NCBI GenBank assembly: GCA_001298575.1
Contig: LJCV01000258.1
Span: 1 to 64,000, forward strand
Length of the DNA: 64,000 nt
Origin: Actinobacteria bacterium OK074
Lineage (GTDB): Bacteria; Actinomycetota; Actinomycetes; Streptomycetales; Streptomycetaceae
Reading direction: 5' to 3'
The notes beneath the pieces are model-generated. The model made no database searches, had not been told where the DNA came from, and worked only from the letters and a program-made list of their open reading frames with translations. Each line of letters begins with the position of its first letter. Position 1 is the stretch's first letter. Both the position numbers and the translations under genes were made by a program. Shown here one piece after another: positions 17,420 through 26,365 of the stretch.

Positions 17420-19674
17420 CGCCCCCCGTGCTCGTCGTCGGGTGTGCCCGGTGCGGCGCCCTCGCGCGGGGCCACCAACGGCCGTCCGGCGAGGGCGTCC
17501 CGCGGCCAGTCCCGGGAGGCCCGCCACAGCACGGTGGTGGACTCCGGGCGCAGATTGGACAGTTGCTCCAGCTCGAACCGGAGCCGCTCGGCGACCCGCG
17601 GCTCGGGCAGCACCAGCGGATCCGTCAACTGCCAGACCGCGTACAGCAGTCGGCGCACCCGCAGATGCAGGACGGCGTCCACGCCGGCCGGCGGTCGCCA
17701 CTCGGCGTCGCGTTCGCCGAGCGCCACGGCGGCACGGTCGTCGCGGTGCGCCCCGGCCCCGGTGAAGGTGAAGTCGTGCCCGTCGTCCGGGTCGTGGGCG
17801 TGGTAGTACGGCGCCGACGCGATGAACACCAGCGTGCCGAGCCAGGCGGCCGGGGCGGTGTCCGGAAAGCTGTCGCGCAGGTGCGCCACCGCCAGGTCGG
17901 CGTGGCCGAGGGCGAGTTCGTGGTGCAGCCGGTACCCGGCGGCCGTCTCGGAGCCGTCGGCACTGTAGTGGTCGATGAGGGTTTGGTGGGCCGAGCGCCA
18001 GCGGGTGTGGTCCCGGTCCTGGTGGTGCAGCCGCAGCAGGAGCAGGGCGCGCAGGAAGGGGTCGCCGACGAACTGCCCGGCGGCGGGCGGCCAGCCGTCG
18101 GTGGCGAGCCGCTCGGCGAGGTCGAGGACCCCGGCCGCGCCGAAGTCCTCCGGCAGGTGCGCCTCGGCCAGCGCGCGGGCGGAGGCGTCGTCGTGCGCGG
18201 CGGCCAGCAGTGTCAGTTCGTCGAGCCGGCCGCCGGGCACCAGCCGGTCCAGGAGTTCCAGGTGGGTGGGGCGGCCGTCGTGGTCGTCCTGGACGGCGAC
18301 GTGGGCGGTCAGCAGCGCGCCCAAGGAGGCGGCGGGCGGCGGCAGTTCGGGCAGGTTCCGGGCGGCGGAGCGAGCCAGCAGGGCGCAGCCGAGCGGGTTG
18401 CCGCCGGTCAACCGGTGGATGGCGGGCGGGAGTTGGGGCGGCATGGTGATGCCCTGGCAGACCGCGCCGACCAGGTGGAGGGTGTCGTCCGGGGTCAGCG
18501 GCGGCAGCGTCACCAGCAGCGCCCGGGTCGAAGGGGTGGCGCCCGGCGTCCAGTTGGTGTGCCGGGTGAGTTCCGGCAGCGACTGCCGTCGTGCGTGCCG
18601 CAGGGCGAGCGCGGCGGTACCGGCGGCGCGCAGGCCGGGGGTGGAGCGGATCCAGGAGTCGGGCGAGGCGTCGCCCGGGGCACCGGCCTCGGGTCTCTCC
18701 GCGGGGGGCGGGCCGACGTACCCGCGCAGGGCGGCGAAGAACACGACCTGGTCGGCGATGCCGTCGGCCCGGTCGCGCAGCACACATTCCATCAGGCCGT
18801 GCCCGGCGGGCTCCTGCACGTTGTCGACGAGCACGACCGGGCGGCCCACGTGCCGCGAACGCCGGATCGCGCCGCCGTACGCCTCGTCGAGGTCGGCGAG
18901 CAGGGCGCGGACGAGATACCGCTCCGCGTGCCGCCGGGAGTCGCCGCCCGCGCGGAACTGCTGGGAGAGGAAGATCAGCCCGAGCTTCGGGTTGCCGCCC
19001 GCGTTCGGGTAGTCGCGGTACCAGGTGGCCGCCCGCCGCAGCCGCCGGTGCGTGGGCGAGACCCCCTCCGAGAACGCCTCCAGGGTGGCCTCGATCACGG
19101 GCGCGACGACCGGTCCGGTGCCCGACATGGACGCCAGCAACTTCGAGATCACCTTGCTCACCCAGCGCCCGGCGAACCCCTCGAAGAACGGTTTCGCGTC
19201 GTTCAGCAGCAGGATCCGCTCGGCCTCGCGGCGGATCCGCGGCTCGTCCGTGTGGCGCCAGCCACTGGCCGCGACGGCGAGCAGCCCCGAGGCCAGCCGC
19301 GGGAAGTGGATCCGGCCGGTACCGCCGCGCACCGGCCCGGCGAGCTGCTCGGCGACGGTGGTGAGTGCGTGCGCGAGCGGCGACCAGGAGGCGGCGGGGC
19401 GGTCGCCCGGCGGGCCCGCGAACGGTGGGGCCTCGCCGTCCATGAACGCGACGGGCGTGATGCCGAGGTAGGCGGCGTGCAGTCCGCCGAGCACGGCGCT
19501 CTTGCCTAGGCCGCGGCCACCGGCGAACACGACGAAGGGCAACGAGGCTTCTGGGCCGAAGGGTTCGAAGGGGGAGGTTCGTAGGCGGGAGGGTTGCAGC
19601 CCTACGAGGCGTGGGGCGAGGCCCGGTGGTTCCGTGTCGAACAGCGCGCCTCGTCCGTGCAGTTGGCTGTGCAC
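17416..19674 (-). CDS. Large P-loop ATPase (STAND-like), partner of anchored ligand-binding protein
   Basis: A 752-residue cytoplasmic protein. The P-loop is FAGGRGLGKSAVL near residue 52; the Walker B-like strand is RPVVLVDNVQ, and a later HRLTGGNPLGCALLARSA region resembles the winged-helix/sensor part of STAND ATPases, where a GxP-type motif follows the NTPase core. The C-terminal half is Leu/Ala/His-rich and probably helical repeats. The GTG start has GGGGGGAG five nt upstream. It overlaps the binding-protein gene by 4 nt. I read the pair as a ligand-sensing two-component module, but no characterised homologue comes to mind. Confidence 0.65.
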   Translation of the reverse strand: MHSQLHGRGALFDTEPPGLAPRLVGLQPSRLRTSPFEPFGPEASLPFVVFAGGRGLGKSAVLGGLHAAYLGITPVAFMDGEAPPFAGPPGDRPAASWSPLAHALTTVAEQLAGPVRGGTGRIHFPRLASGLLAVAASGWRHTDEPRIRREAERILLLNDAKPFFEGFAGRWVSKVISKLLASMSGTGPVVAPVIEATLEAFSEGVSPTHRRLRRAATWYRDYPNAGGNPKLGLIFLSQQFRAGGDSRRHAERYLVRALLADLDEAYGGAIRRSRHVGRPVVLVDNVQEPAGHGLMECVLRDRADGIADQVVFFAALRGYVGPPPAERPEAGAPGDASPDSWIRSTPGLRAAGTAALALRHARRQSLPELTRHTNWTPGATPSTRALLVTLPPLTPDDTLHLVGAVCQGITMPPQLPPAIHRLTGGNPLGCALLARSAARNLPELPPPAASLGALLTAHVAVQDDHDGRPTHLELLDRLVPGGRLDELTLLAAAHDDASARALAEAHLPEDFGAAGVLDLAERLATDGWPPAAGQFVGDPFLRALLLLRLHHQDRDHTRWRSAHQTLIDHYSADGSETAAGYRLHHELALGHADLAVAHLRDSFPDTAPAAWLGTLVFIASAPYYHAHDPDDGHDFTFTGAGAHRDDRAAVALGERDAEWRPPAGVDAVLHLRVRRLLYAVWQLTDPLVLPEPRVAERLRFELEQLSNLRPESTTVLWRASRDWPRDALAGRPLVAPREGAAPGTPDDEHGGR

Positions 19675-19730
19675 CGCGTCTCCCCCCGATGGCGACGGTT
19701 GTTGGCTGCGGGTGGGTGGGGGCTGGTCGC

Positions 19731-19835
19731 GCAGTTCCCCGCGCCCCTAAAGCCGGGGCTGCGCCCCGCTTTTTAGGGGCGCGGGGCTGCATCTAATATG
19801 CGGCTCCGCCGCGTGGGCGCGAGCAACCACAACGA
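19731..19835. repeat. Streptomyces-type dispersed intergenic repeat with long inverted repeat (copy 1)
   Basis: Arms GCAGTTCCCCGCGCCCCTAA(A) at 19731-19751 and TTTAGGGGCGCGGGGCTGC at 19772-19790 form a long imperfect hairpin. The following segment (GCGGCTCCGCCGC...GGGCGCGAGCAACC) recurs at 54031-54085. This family of GC-rich palindromic elements is common between Streptomyces genes. Here it lies downstream of the hypothetical gene at 19881-20165 and may act as its terminator. Confidence 0.7.
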
Positions 19836-19880
19836 ACCCGCACACGCCAACGCACCCAACCCCCTACCCCACTCCGCGCG

Positions 19881-20165
19881 TTACTCCTCCCCATCCCCCG
19901 GATCCACCTCGAACCGCAACAGATCCATCTCGTCCAGCAACGCCTCCGGCGGCCGATGCGAGGTCATCGCATGCCGCTCGATCCCCACGGCCGCCCACCC
20001 CGTGAGCACCATGACCAGGACACGGAGCCCGTCAGAGCCGTACTCGGACAGGATGTCATCCGCGGTCTCCATGGCCCGCTGCGCGATCCGCTCCTCCGGA
20101 TAGAGCCCCACCACTTCGCGCAACAGCCGGACGGAGACCCCGGAGATGTCGGGCGTCATGGCCAT
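19881..20165 (-). CDS. Small hypothetical protein
   Basis: About 94 residues from ATG at 20165 (MAMTPDISGVSVRLLREVVGL); GAGG lies 11 nt upstream. In-frame GTGs at 20195/20192 and a longer open frame also exist. The product is acidic and mainly helical with no signal peptide; recognisable stretches are YPEERIAQRAMETADDILSEYG and VLVMVLTGWAAVGIERHAM. I do not recognise a family. It sits between the PucR gene and the ATPase pair on the same strand, but the hairpin repeat follows it, so it is probably a separate transcript. Confidence 0.5.
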   Translation of the reverse strand: MAMTPDISGVSVRLLREVVGLYPEERIAQRAMETADDILSEYGSDGLRVLVMVLTGWAAVGIERHAMTSHRPPEALLDEMDLLRFEVDPGDGEE

Positions 20166-20288
20166 CAACCGTCGGTCCTCGGCTTCGTCCACCACCTCAC
20201 CGTACGCAATCGGGTGACTTCTGTCCGTCCCTCTCGCAGAAATATCCACAACCTGGGGGCACGGCCGGGACACCGGCCGTGCGAGCGG

Positions 20289-21620
20289 TCACGCCACCGT
20301 CCGCAGCCCGCCCGCCGCGGCCGCCGGTACGCCCCGGACGATCCGGTGCGCGCACAGCGCCGTCAGCAGGTCGCCGAGCAGGTCCGGATCGTCGACGTCG
20401 AGGTCGAGGAGGGTCTCGATGCGTTCGAGGCGCTGGTAGAGGGACTGGCGGCCGATGTGCAGCAGCGTCGCCGTACGGGTGGGGGAGCAGCCGTTGCGGA
20501 GGTGGACCTCCAGCGTGCGGGTCAGGTCGCTGGGGTGGGCCGACTCCCAGGCCAGCAGCGGGCCCAGGGTGTGCTGGACGAGCGCGGTGAGGCGGTCGCG
20601 GTTGGCGGCGAGGCCGCCGCGGGTGAGTTCGCGTTCGAGGGTGAGGGCGCGCGAGGAGGTCACCAGCGGGCCCGGCGCGGCGGACGGCTGGGTGGACGGC
20701 TGCGCGGACGGCACGGTCAGCGCCAGCTCCAGCGTCGTCCGGGCGGCCCGCAGCGTCTCGCTCCAGCGCAGCCAGCCCGCGCCGGGAAAGGACGGCATGC
20801 CGACGGCGGCGGAGGCACCCCCGGCGGTGGCCCGGCCCGTGCCGCCGACCGCGTGCCCCACCGCGACCGTCAGCCCCGGTTCGGCGACCGCGCGGAACGC
20901 CTCCTGCACGGCCCGTACGGGATCGCGGGGGCTGCCGCTCTCGGGGCGGGACAGCAGGGCGAGGACGTCGCCGGGGAACGCGGCGGCCAGCACGCCACCG
21001 CCGCCCAGCGCCCGGACCGCCCGCTCGACGACGCCCGTGTCGCGGGCCCCGTGCACCGACACGCCGATCAGCCGCGCCCCGGGGCCCGGCTGGAACCCGG
21101 CGAGCGCGGCCCGCGCCTCCACCTCGGGCTGGTTGAGGGCCTGGCCGTCGGCGAGGTCGGCGAGCAGGGCGGCGGCGTGGTCGCCGCCCCAGGGCCGTAC
21201 GACCGTACGGCCGGACAGGCCGCGCGCGACGATCGCCCGGTTGGCGGCCTCGGTGATGCGCACGAACGGCACCACCCGGTGCAGCGCGAGCAGCGGCAGC
21301 CCGAGGCGCTCGGCCTCGTCGGTGACCTCGGCGGGCATCCCCGTCAGCGCCCGGCCGATCTCGACGGCGAGCCCGGCGGCGCCCCGGGCGGCCAGCTCGC
21401 GCACGTAACGGCGGCGGGTGCCCTCGTCGGTGTCGGTGAGGCCGAAGCCGTTGGTGAGCAGGAGTTCGCCGCCGTCGAGGAAGTTGGCGCCCTCGTAGAC
21501 CTCGGAGGAGTGGACCCAGCGCACGGGCCGGTCCAGGGAGCCGGCGCCGGCCAGCAGGGCGGGTTCGGCGGCGCGGACGGGGTCGAGGGCGAGGATCTCG
21601 CGGAGGGTGAGGGCGGGCAC
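20289..21620 (-). CDS. PucR family transcriptional regulator
   Basis: A 443-residue regulator. The N-terminal PucR (purine catabolism) sensor domain covers about residues 1-130 (LTLREILALD, RWVHSSEVYEGANFLDGGELLLTNG). The C-terminal helix-turn-helix is at GCSPTRTATLLHIGRQSLYQRLERIE. The middle is Ala/Gly-rich. The GTG start has AGGAGG six nt upstream. It is divergent from a cytosine deaminase gene, with a 131-bp gap, and PucR proteins typically control purine, pyrimidine or amino-acid use, so it is a likely regulator of that gene pair. Confidence 0.85.
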   Translation of the reverse strand: MPALTLREILALDPVRAAEPALLAGAGSLDRPVRWVHSSEVYEGANFLDGGELLLTNGFGLTDTDEGTRRRYVRELAARGAAGLAVEIGRALTGMPAEVTDEAERLGLPLLALHRVVPFVRITEAANRAIVARGLSGRTVVRPWGGDHAAALLADLADGQALNQPEVEARAALAGFQPGPGARLIGVSVHGARDTGVVERAVRALGGGGVLAAAFPGDVLALLSRPESGSPRDPVRAVQEAFRAVAEPGLTVAVGHAVGGTGRATAGGASAAVGMPSFPGAGWLRWSETLRAARTTLELALTVPSAQPSTQPSAAPGPLVTSSRALTLERELTRGGLAANRDRLTALVQHTLGPLLAWESAHPSDLTRTLEVHLRNGCSPTRTATLLHIGRQSLYQRLERIETLLDLDVDDPDLLGDLLTALCAHRIVRGVPAAAAGGLRTVA

Positions 21621-21751
21621 GGGAACCTCCTGGGCGCGTCCGGTCGCTCGAACGCCCGGTCGGGGGGCCCGACACTTCGTCCGGGGCCGGGCTGCCCGGA
21701 GAGTACTTTCCGCACGTTGCCCCGGTGTTTCCGGCGACGCAGAGTGAAGAC

Positions 21752-22201
21752 ATGGATCACGCGCAGGCACACAGCTGGCTCGCCACCGCCGTCGCCGAGG
21801 CCCGCACCGGCCTGGCCGAGGGCGGCATCCCCATCGGCGCCGCGCTCTACGGCCCCGACGGCACCCTCCTGGGCCGCGGCCACAACCGCCGCGTCCAGGA
21901 CGGCGACCCCTCCACGCACGCGGAGACGGCCGCGTTCCGCGATGCGGGACGGCAGCGCTCGTATCGCGGTACGACGATGGTGACGACGCTCTCGCCCTGC
22001 TGGTACTGCTCGGGGCTGGTCCGGCAGTTCGGGATCTCCCGGGTGGTGGTCGGCGAGGCGGCCACCTTCCACGGCGGGCACGACTGGCTGGCCGAGCACG
22101 GCGTGGAGATCGTGTTGCTGGACGACGCCGAGTGCGCCGCGCTGATGCGCGACTTCATCGAGAAGAATCCCGAACTCTGGAACGAGGATATTGGTGAGTG
22201 A
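21752..22201 (+). CDS. Cytosine deaminase, yeast (FCY1) type
   Basis: A 149-residue zinc hydrolase predicted to convert cytosine to uracil plus ammonia. Zinc and proton-transfer ligands are His56-Ala-Glu58 (STHAETAAF) and Cys83/Cys86 (SPCWYC). The C-terminus NPELWNEDIGE and the segment VVVGEAATFHGG...GVEIVLLDD closely mirror yeast Fcy1, which also ends in EDIGE and is of similar size; this is not the amidohydrolase-type bacterial CodA. It is divergent from PucR and overlaps the following oxygenase gene by 8 nt. An NCS1 permease for bases lies 6 kb downstream. Confidence 0.85.
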   Translation: MDHAQAHSWLATAVAEARTGLAEGGIPIGAALYGPDGTLLGRGHNRRVQDGDPSTHAETAAFRDAGRQRSYRGTTMVTTLSPCWYCSGLVRQFGISRVVVGEAATFHGGHDWLAEHGVEIVLLDDAECAALMRDFIEKNPELWNEDIGE

Positions 22202-23216
22202 GACGAGTGGGGCCCCCGTGGCCCCCACGGTTTCTGCGGCCCCCATGGCTTTCGTGGCGCCCCGGGTCCCGACCATCGACCTGGGCCCCTGGCTGAGCGG
22301 CGACGCCGAGGCCCGCGCCGGCATCGCCCGTACCGTCGACGAGGCCCTCCAGAGCGCCGGGTTCCTGCTGGTCACCGGCCACGGGGTGGACCCGTCGCTG
22401 CGCACCCGGATCCGCGAGGCCGCCCGCGCGTTCTTCGCGCTGCCGGTGGAGACCAAGCAGGCGTACGAGGCGAAGGTCGGCGGGCGCGGCTGGCTCGGCC
22501 CGGGCGCCGAGGCCAACGGCTACTCCGAGGGCACCGAGACCCCGCCCGACCTCAAGGAGTCCCTGACCTTCGCCACGCACGAGCCGTACGACGACCCGGC
22601 CGTCAACGCCGAGTGGTACGCGCCCAACGTCTGGCCCGAAGAGGCCCCGGAACTACGGGAGTTGTGCGAGGAGTACCTGGAGCGGATGGCGGAGCTGGAG
22701 AAGCAGCTGTTGTCGCTGCTCGGCGAGGCGCTCGGCCTCGAAGCCGATTTCTTCTCCCGGCACATGGCCCACCCGACGTACGGCTTCAACATCAACTGGT
22801 ACCCGGCGGCGGAGGAGATCGGCGAGCCTCAGCCGGGCCAGTTCCGTATCGGCCCGCACACGGACTTCGGCACCGTCACGATCCTGGACCGGCAGGCGGG
22901 CAAGGGCGGACTCCAGGTCTACACCGACGAGGGCGGCTGGGAGGACGCGCCGTTCGACCCGGCCGCGTTCACCATCAACATCGGGGATCTGATGGCCCGT
23001 TGGACCGGCGACCGCTGGCGCTCCGGCCGCCACCGGGTGCTGCCGCCGCCCGCGGACGCCCCGGCGGAGGAGCTGATGTCGCTCGTCTACTTCGGCGAGT
23101 GCACACCGGGGACGGTCGTCGAGTCGGTCCCGGCACCAGTGGGGCGGGTGGCGTACGCGGCGGTGGACTCGCATGTGTATCTGCGGGAGAAGCTGGACTC
23201 GATCAGCGTGGGGTGA
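22194..23216 (+). CDS. 2-oxoglutarate/Fe(II)-dependent oxygenase, isopenicillin N synthase-like
   Basis: A 340-residue IPNS-family dioxygenase. The N-terminal DIOX_N region has VPTIDLGPWLSG and GFLLVTGHGVDPSL. The iron triad is His222-x-Asp224 (GPHTDFG) and His280 (SGRHRVL). GTG at 22194 has GAGG seven nt upstream inside the end of the cytosine deaminase gene, so the two are translationally coupled. In fungi, oxygenases of this superfamily oxidise thymine and pyrimidine nucleosides; a role in pyrimidine breakdown here is inference from context. Other options include amino-acid or small-metabolite hydroxylation. Confidence 0.8.
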   Translation: MSETSGAPVAPTVSAAPMAFVAPRVPTIDLGPWLSGDAEARAGIARTVDEALQSAGFLLVTGHGVDPSLRTRIREAARAFFALPVETKQAYEAKVGGRGWLGPGAEANGYSEGTETPPDLKESLTFATHEPYDDPAVNAEWYAPNVWPEEAPELRELCEEYLERMAELEKQLLSLLGEALGLEADFFSRHMAHPTYGFNINWYPAAEEIGEPQPGQFRIGPHTDFGTVTILDRQAGKGGLQVYTDEGGWEDAPFDPAAFTINIGDLMARWTGDRWRSGRHRVLPPPADAPAEELMSLVYFGECTPGTVVESVPAPVGRVAYAAVDSHVYLREKLDSISVG

Positions 23217-23506
23217 GTCTGCCGGGGCGCCGGTGTGACCGGTGGCGACCCGGTGGCCGTTCTGGGGGACGGCTGCCGGGCCACCGGCGTACGGCACGGT
23301 CAGGATCTCCAGGCTGTGGCCGTCCGGGTCGGGTCGACGGGTACGAACGGGCCGAAGGGGGCGCCGACTTCGCGGCATGAGGGCCATGTTGTGACCTTGG
23401 TCACGCGGGTTGCGTCGTCAGGGACTTGGCGGTGAGGTGTCAGACAACTCCGTTTCGATGCTGCCGTTCATGACTCCCGATGAGCCCCCCCACCACGAGG
23501 AGTGCG

Positions 23507-24742
23507 ATGAGTGACATCCTTGCCGACGCCCAGGAGGCGTCCGGCCTGGCCGAGTACCCCTTCCCCCGGGACCTGAAGTGTCCCTTCGACCCGCCCCCGG
23601 AGCTGCGTCGGCGCCATGTCGAGGAGCCGGTGTCCAAGGTGCGGCTCTGGGACGGCACCACGCACTGGCTCGTGACCCGCTACGAGGACCAGAAGGCGCT
23701 CTACGCCGACCAGCGGCTCAGCGTCGACACCACGAAGCCGGGCTTCCCCTACCTGAACGAGGCGTTCCGGGAGACCGCGGCGAAGACCCCGCCGTCGTTC
23801 CTGAACATGGACGACCCCGAGCACGCCCGGATCCGCCGGATGGTGACGGCGCCGTTCGCGATCAAGCGGATCGAGGCGATGCGCCCGGCGATCCAGCGCA
23901 TGACGGACGACCTGATCGACAAGATGCTCGCGGGCCCCAACCCGACCGACTTCGTCGAGGCGCTGGCCCTGCCCCTGCCCTCGCTGGTGATCTGCGAACT
24001 GCTCGGAGTCCCCTACGAGGACCACGACTTCTTCCAGAGCAACAGCAAGGTGGGCCTGCGCCGGGACGTGACCGCGGAGGCGGTGCGGGCGTCCTTCGGC
24101 GCGATCTTCCAGTACCTGGACAAGAAGCTGGACGAGAAGATCGCCGACCCGGCCGAGGACATGCTCTCCGAGCTGGGCGCACGGGTGCAGGCGGGCGAAC
24201 TCACCAAGCAGGACGCCACCATGCTGGGCATCCTGCTGCTCGGCGCCGGCCACGAGACCAGCGCCAACATGCTCGCCCTGGGCGTCCTGGCCTTCCTGGA
24301 GCACCCCGAGCAGCTCGCGATCGTCCGCGACACCGACGACCCGAAGGTCCTCGCCAAGGCCGCCGACGAGATGCTGCGCTACCTCACGGTCGTCCACAGC
24401 GGCCAACGCCGCCTGGCGCTGGAGGACTTGGAGGTCGGCGGCCAGCAGATCCGCGCGGGGGAGGGCCTGATCATCCCCGGCGCCACGGGCAACTGGCAGT
24501 CCGACGTCTTCCCCGAGCCGGAGAAGCTGGACATCAACCGCGACTCCCGCCTCCACATGGCCTTCGGCTTCGGCATCCACCAGTGCCTCGGCCAGCCCCT
24601 GGCCCGCCTCGAACTCCAGGTGGTCTACAGCACGTTGTTCCGCCGCATCCCCCAACTCCGCCTGGCCGTCGAGCGGGAGACGCTGCCGTACAAGGACGAC
24701 GGGATCGTGTACGGGGTTTATGAGATGCCGGTGGCCTGGTAG
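23507..24742 (+). CDS. Cytochrome P450 (CYP105-like)
   Basis: A 411-residue soluble bacterial P450. The I-helix oxygen-activation motif is GAGHETS, the K-helix E-R pair is in DEMLRYLT, and the haem-binding loop is FGFGIHQCLGQPLARLE with Cys360. The N-terminal YPFPRDLKCPFDPPPELRR is typical of the CYP105-type grouping. The ATG at 23507 has GAGGAG four nt upstream. No ferredoxin gene follows, so electrons must come from elsewhere. It precedes a second P450 by about 100 nt. The substrate is unknown. Confidence 0.88.
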   Translation: MSDILADAQEASGLAEYPFPRDLKCPFDPPPELRRRHVEEPVSKVRLWDGTTHWLVTRYEDQKALYADQRLSVDTTKPGFPYLNEAFRETAAKTPPSFLNMDDPEHARIRRMVTAPFAIKRIEAMRPAIQRMTDDLIDKMLAGPNPTDFVEALALPLPSLVICELLGVPYEDHDFFQSNSKVGLRRDVTAEAVRASFGAIFQYLDKKLDEKIADPAEDMLSELGARVQAGELTKQDATMLGILLLGAGHETSANMLALGVLAFLEHPEQLAIVRDTDDPKVLAKAADEMLRYLTVVHSGQRRLALEDLEVGGQQIRAGEGLIIPGATGNWQSDVFPEPEKLDINRDSRLHMAFGFGIHQCLGQPLARLELQVVYSTLFRRIPQLRLAVERETLPYKDDGIVYGVYEMPVAW

Positions 24743-24847
24743 TAGCGGATGTAGTGGATACGGGCGGAGGGGTCGCGGGCCTGGCATCGGGTGTGACAAC
24801 GCCCGGTGGGGGGCGCGCCCGTGGCCCCCGTGCGTCACACTGGTCGT

Positions 24848-26143
24848 ATGGTCGACAAAGTGGACTTAACTGAGCCCGTGGCCCCCGTCGGGGGCGTTGA
24901 CGGGGAATCGTCCGACGATCGCTTCGACGATCACGCGGAACCGGCGGACCTGTTCGACGACCGGTTCTGGCGCGACCCCTATCCCCTCTATGCCCGGCTG
25001 CGGCGCGCAGCGCCCGTCCGGCCGGTTGTGACGCCCGACGGGCTGCGGATGTGGCTGGTCACCCGGTACGAGGACGCCCGGGGGCTGCTCTCCGATCCGC
25101 GGCTGTCCAAGGATCTGAGCACCGCCGGGCCGCTGTTCCGGCGGCACACCGCGGAGGGGACGGTCGCGCGGTACGACAACAGCGCCGTCAGCAAGCACAT
25201 GCTGCGCGTCGACCCGCCCGACCACACCCGGCTGCGCAAGCTCGTCGGCAAGGCGTTCACACCGCGGCGGGTGGAGCGGCTGCGGCCCCGGGTGGAGGCC
25301 GTGTCCGCGCAACTGCTCGACGCCGTCGAGGGACGGGGCGAGGTCGATCTCGTCGGCGAGTACGCCTTCCGGATAGCCATCACCGTCATCTGCGAACTGC
25401 TCGGACTGCCCGGCGACGACCAGGAGCAGTTCCGCGTCTGGACGCAGGACTACAACGACACCGGCCACCCCGAGCGGTACACCGCCGCCTCGCACGCCAT
25501 CGCCGGATACGTCACCGAACTCATCGCCGACAAACGGCGCCACCCCGGCGACGACCTCATGTCCGCGCTGATCGAGGCCAGCGACGCCGAGGACCGGCTC
25601 TCGTCCGACGAACTCGTCGCCACCGTCTTCCTGTTGCTCAGCGCGGGCCACGAGACCACCGTCAACCTCATCGCCAACGGCATGCTCGCCCTCGTCGACC
25701 ACCCCGAGCAGATGTCCCAACTCCGCGGCGACCCGGGGCTGTTGCCGTCCGCCGTGGAGGAGTTCCTGCGCTACGACAGCCCGGTCAACACCTCCACCTA
25801 CCGCTACACCACCGAGCCCGTGACCGTCGGCGAAGTCACCGTCCCCGAGGGCGAGTTCGTCCTCGTCGCGCTCGCCTCCGCCAACCGCGACCCGGGCCGC
25901 TTCACCGAACCCGACCGGCTCGACATCACCCGCTCGGCCCAGGGGCACGTCTCGTTCGGGCACGGCATCCACTACTGCCTCGGCGCCCCGCTGGCCCGCC
26001 AGGAGGCCGAAGTCGCCTTCGGGGACTGGCTGAAGCGGTACGGCAGCATCGAACTCGCCCACCCGGACGAGGCCCTGACATACCGTCACAGTCTGCTCAT
26101 GCGGGGGCCGGTGGCGCTTCCGCTGCGAGTCACCCCCGCATAG
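24848..26143 (+). CDS. Cytochrome P450 (CYP107-like)
   Basis: A 431-residue soluble P450. Motifs are SAGHETTVN in the I helix, EEFLRYDSPV in the K helix, and SFGHGIHYCLGAPLARQEAEVA around Cys377. The ATG at 24848 lacks an obvious ribosome site; the gene may be leaderless or begin further upstream. Codon 7 is TTA (24866-24868), the rare leucine codon that in Streptomyces makes translation depend on the bldA tRNA. It lies 105 nt after the first P450 and upstream of the kinase gene. No redox partner is adjacent. Confidence 0.87.
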   Translation: MVDKVDLTEPVAPVGGVDGESSDDRFDDHAEPADLFDDRFWRDPYPLYARLRRAAPVRPVVTPDGLRMWLVTRYEDARGLLSDPRLSKDLSTAGPLFRRHTAEGTVARYDNSAVSKHMLRVDPPDHTRLRKLVGKAFTPRRVERLRPRVEAVSAQLLDAVEGRGEVDLVGEYAFRIAITVICELLGLPGDDQEQFRVWTQDYNDTGHPERYTAASHAIAGYVTELIADKRRHPGDDLMSALIEASDAEDRLSSDELVATVFLLLSAGHETTVNLIANGMLALVDHPEQMSQLRGDPGLLPSAVEEFLRYDSPVNTSTYRYTTEPVTVGEVTVPEGEFVLVALASANRDPGRFTEPDRLDITRSAQGHVSFGHGIHYCLGAPLARQEAEVAFGDWLKRYGSIELAHPDEALTYRHSLLMRGPVALPLRVTPA

Positions 26144-26365
26144 AACAACCGTTGCTGGGGTGCGACGTCCGCGCGGGGCGGCCTCTTCCTCCCCCGGGGA
26201 GGAGCGGACGACGCCGGTGCCGTCGTATTCAGAAGGAGCTGTCCCGAAGGGGCAGACCTGTGGGCCAATCCGTCCCGCACGGGCGGGAATTGGCCATCCC
26301 GTCCGGACCACGGTCCTATGCTGAGCTGGCCCGTGGAGGGCACCGGCCGGGACCGGGAGGGAATT

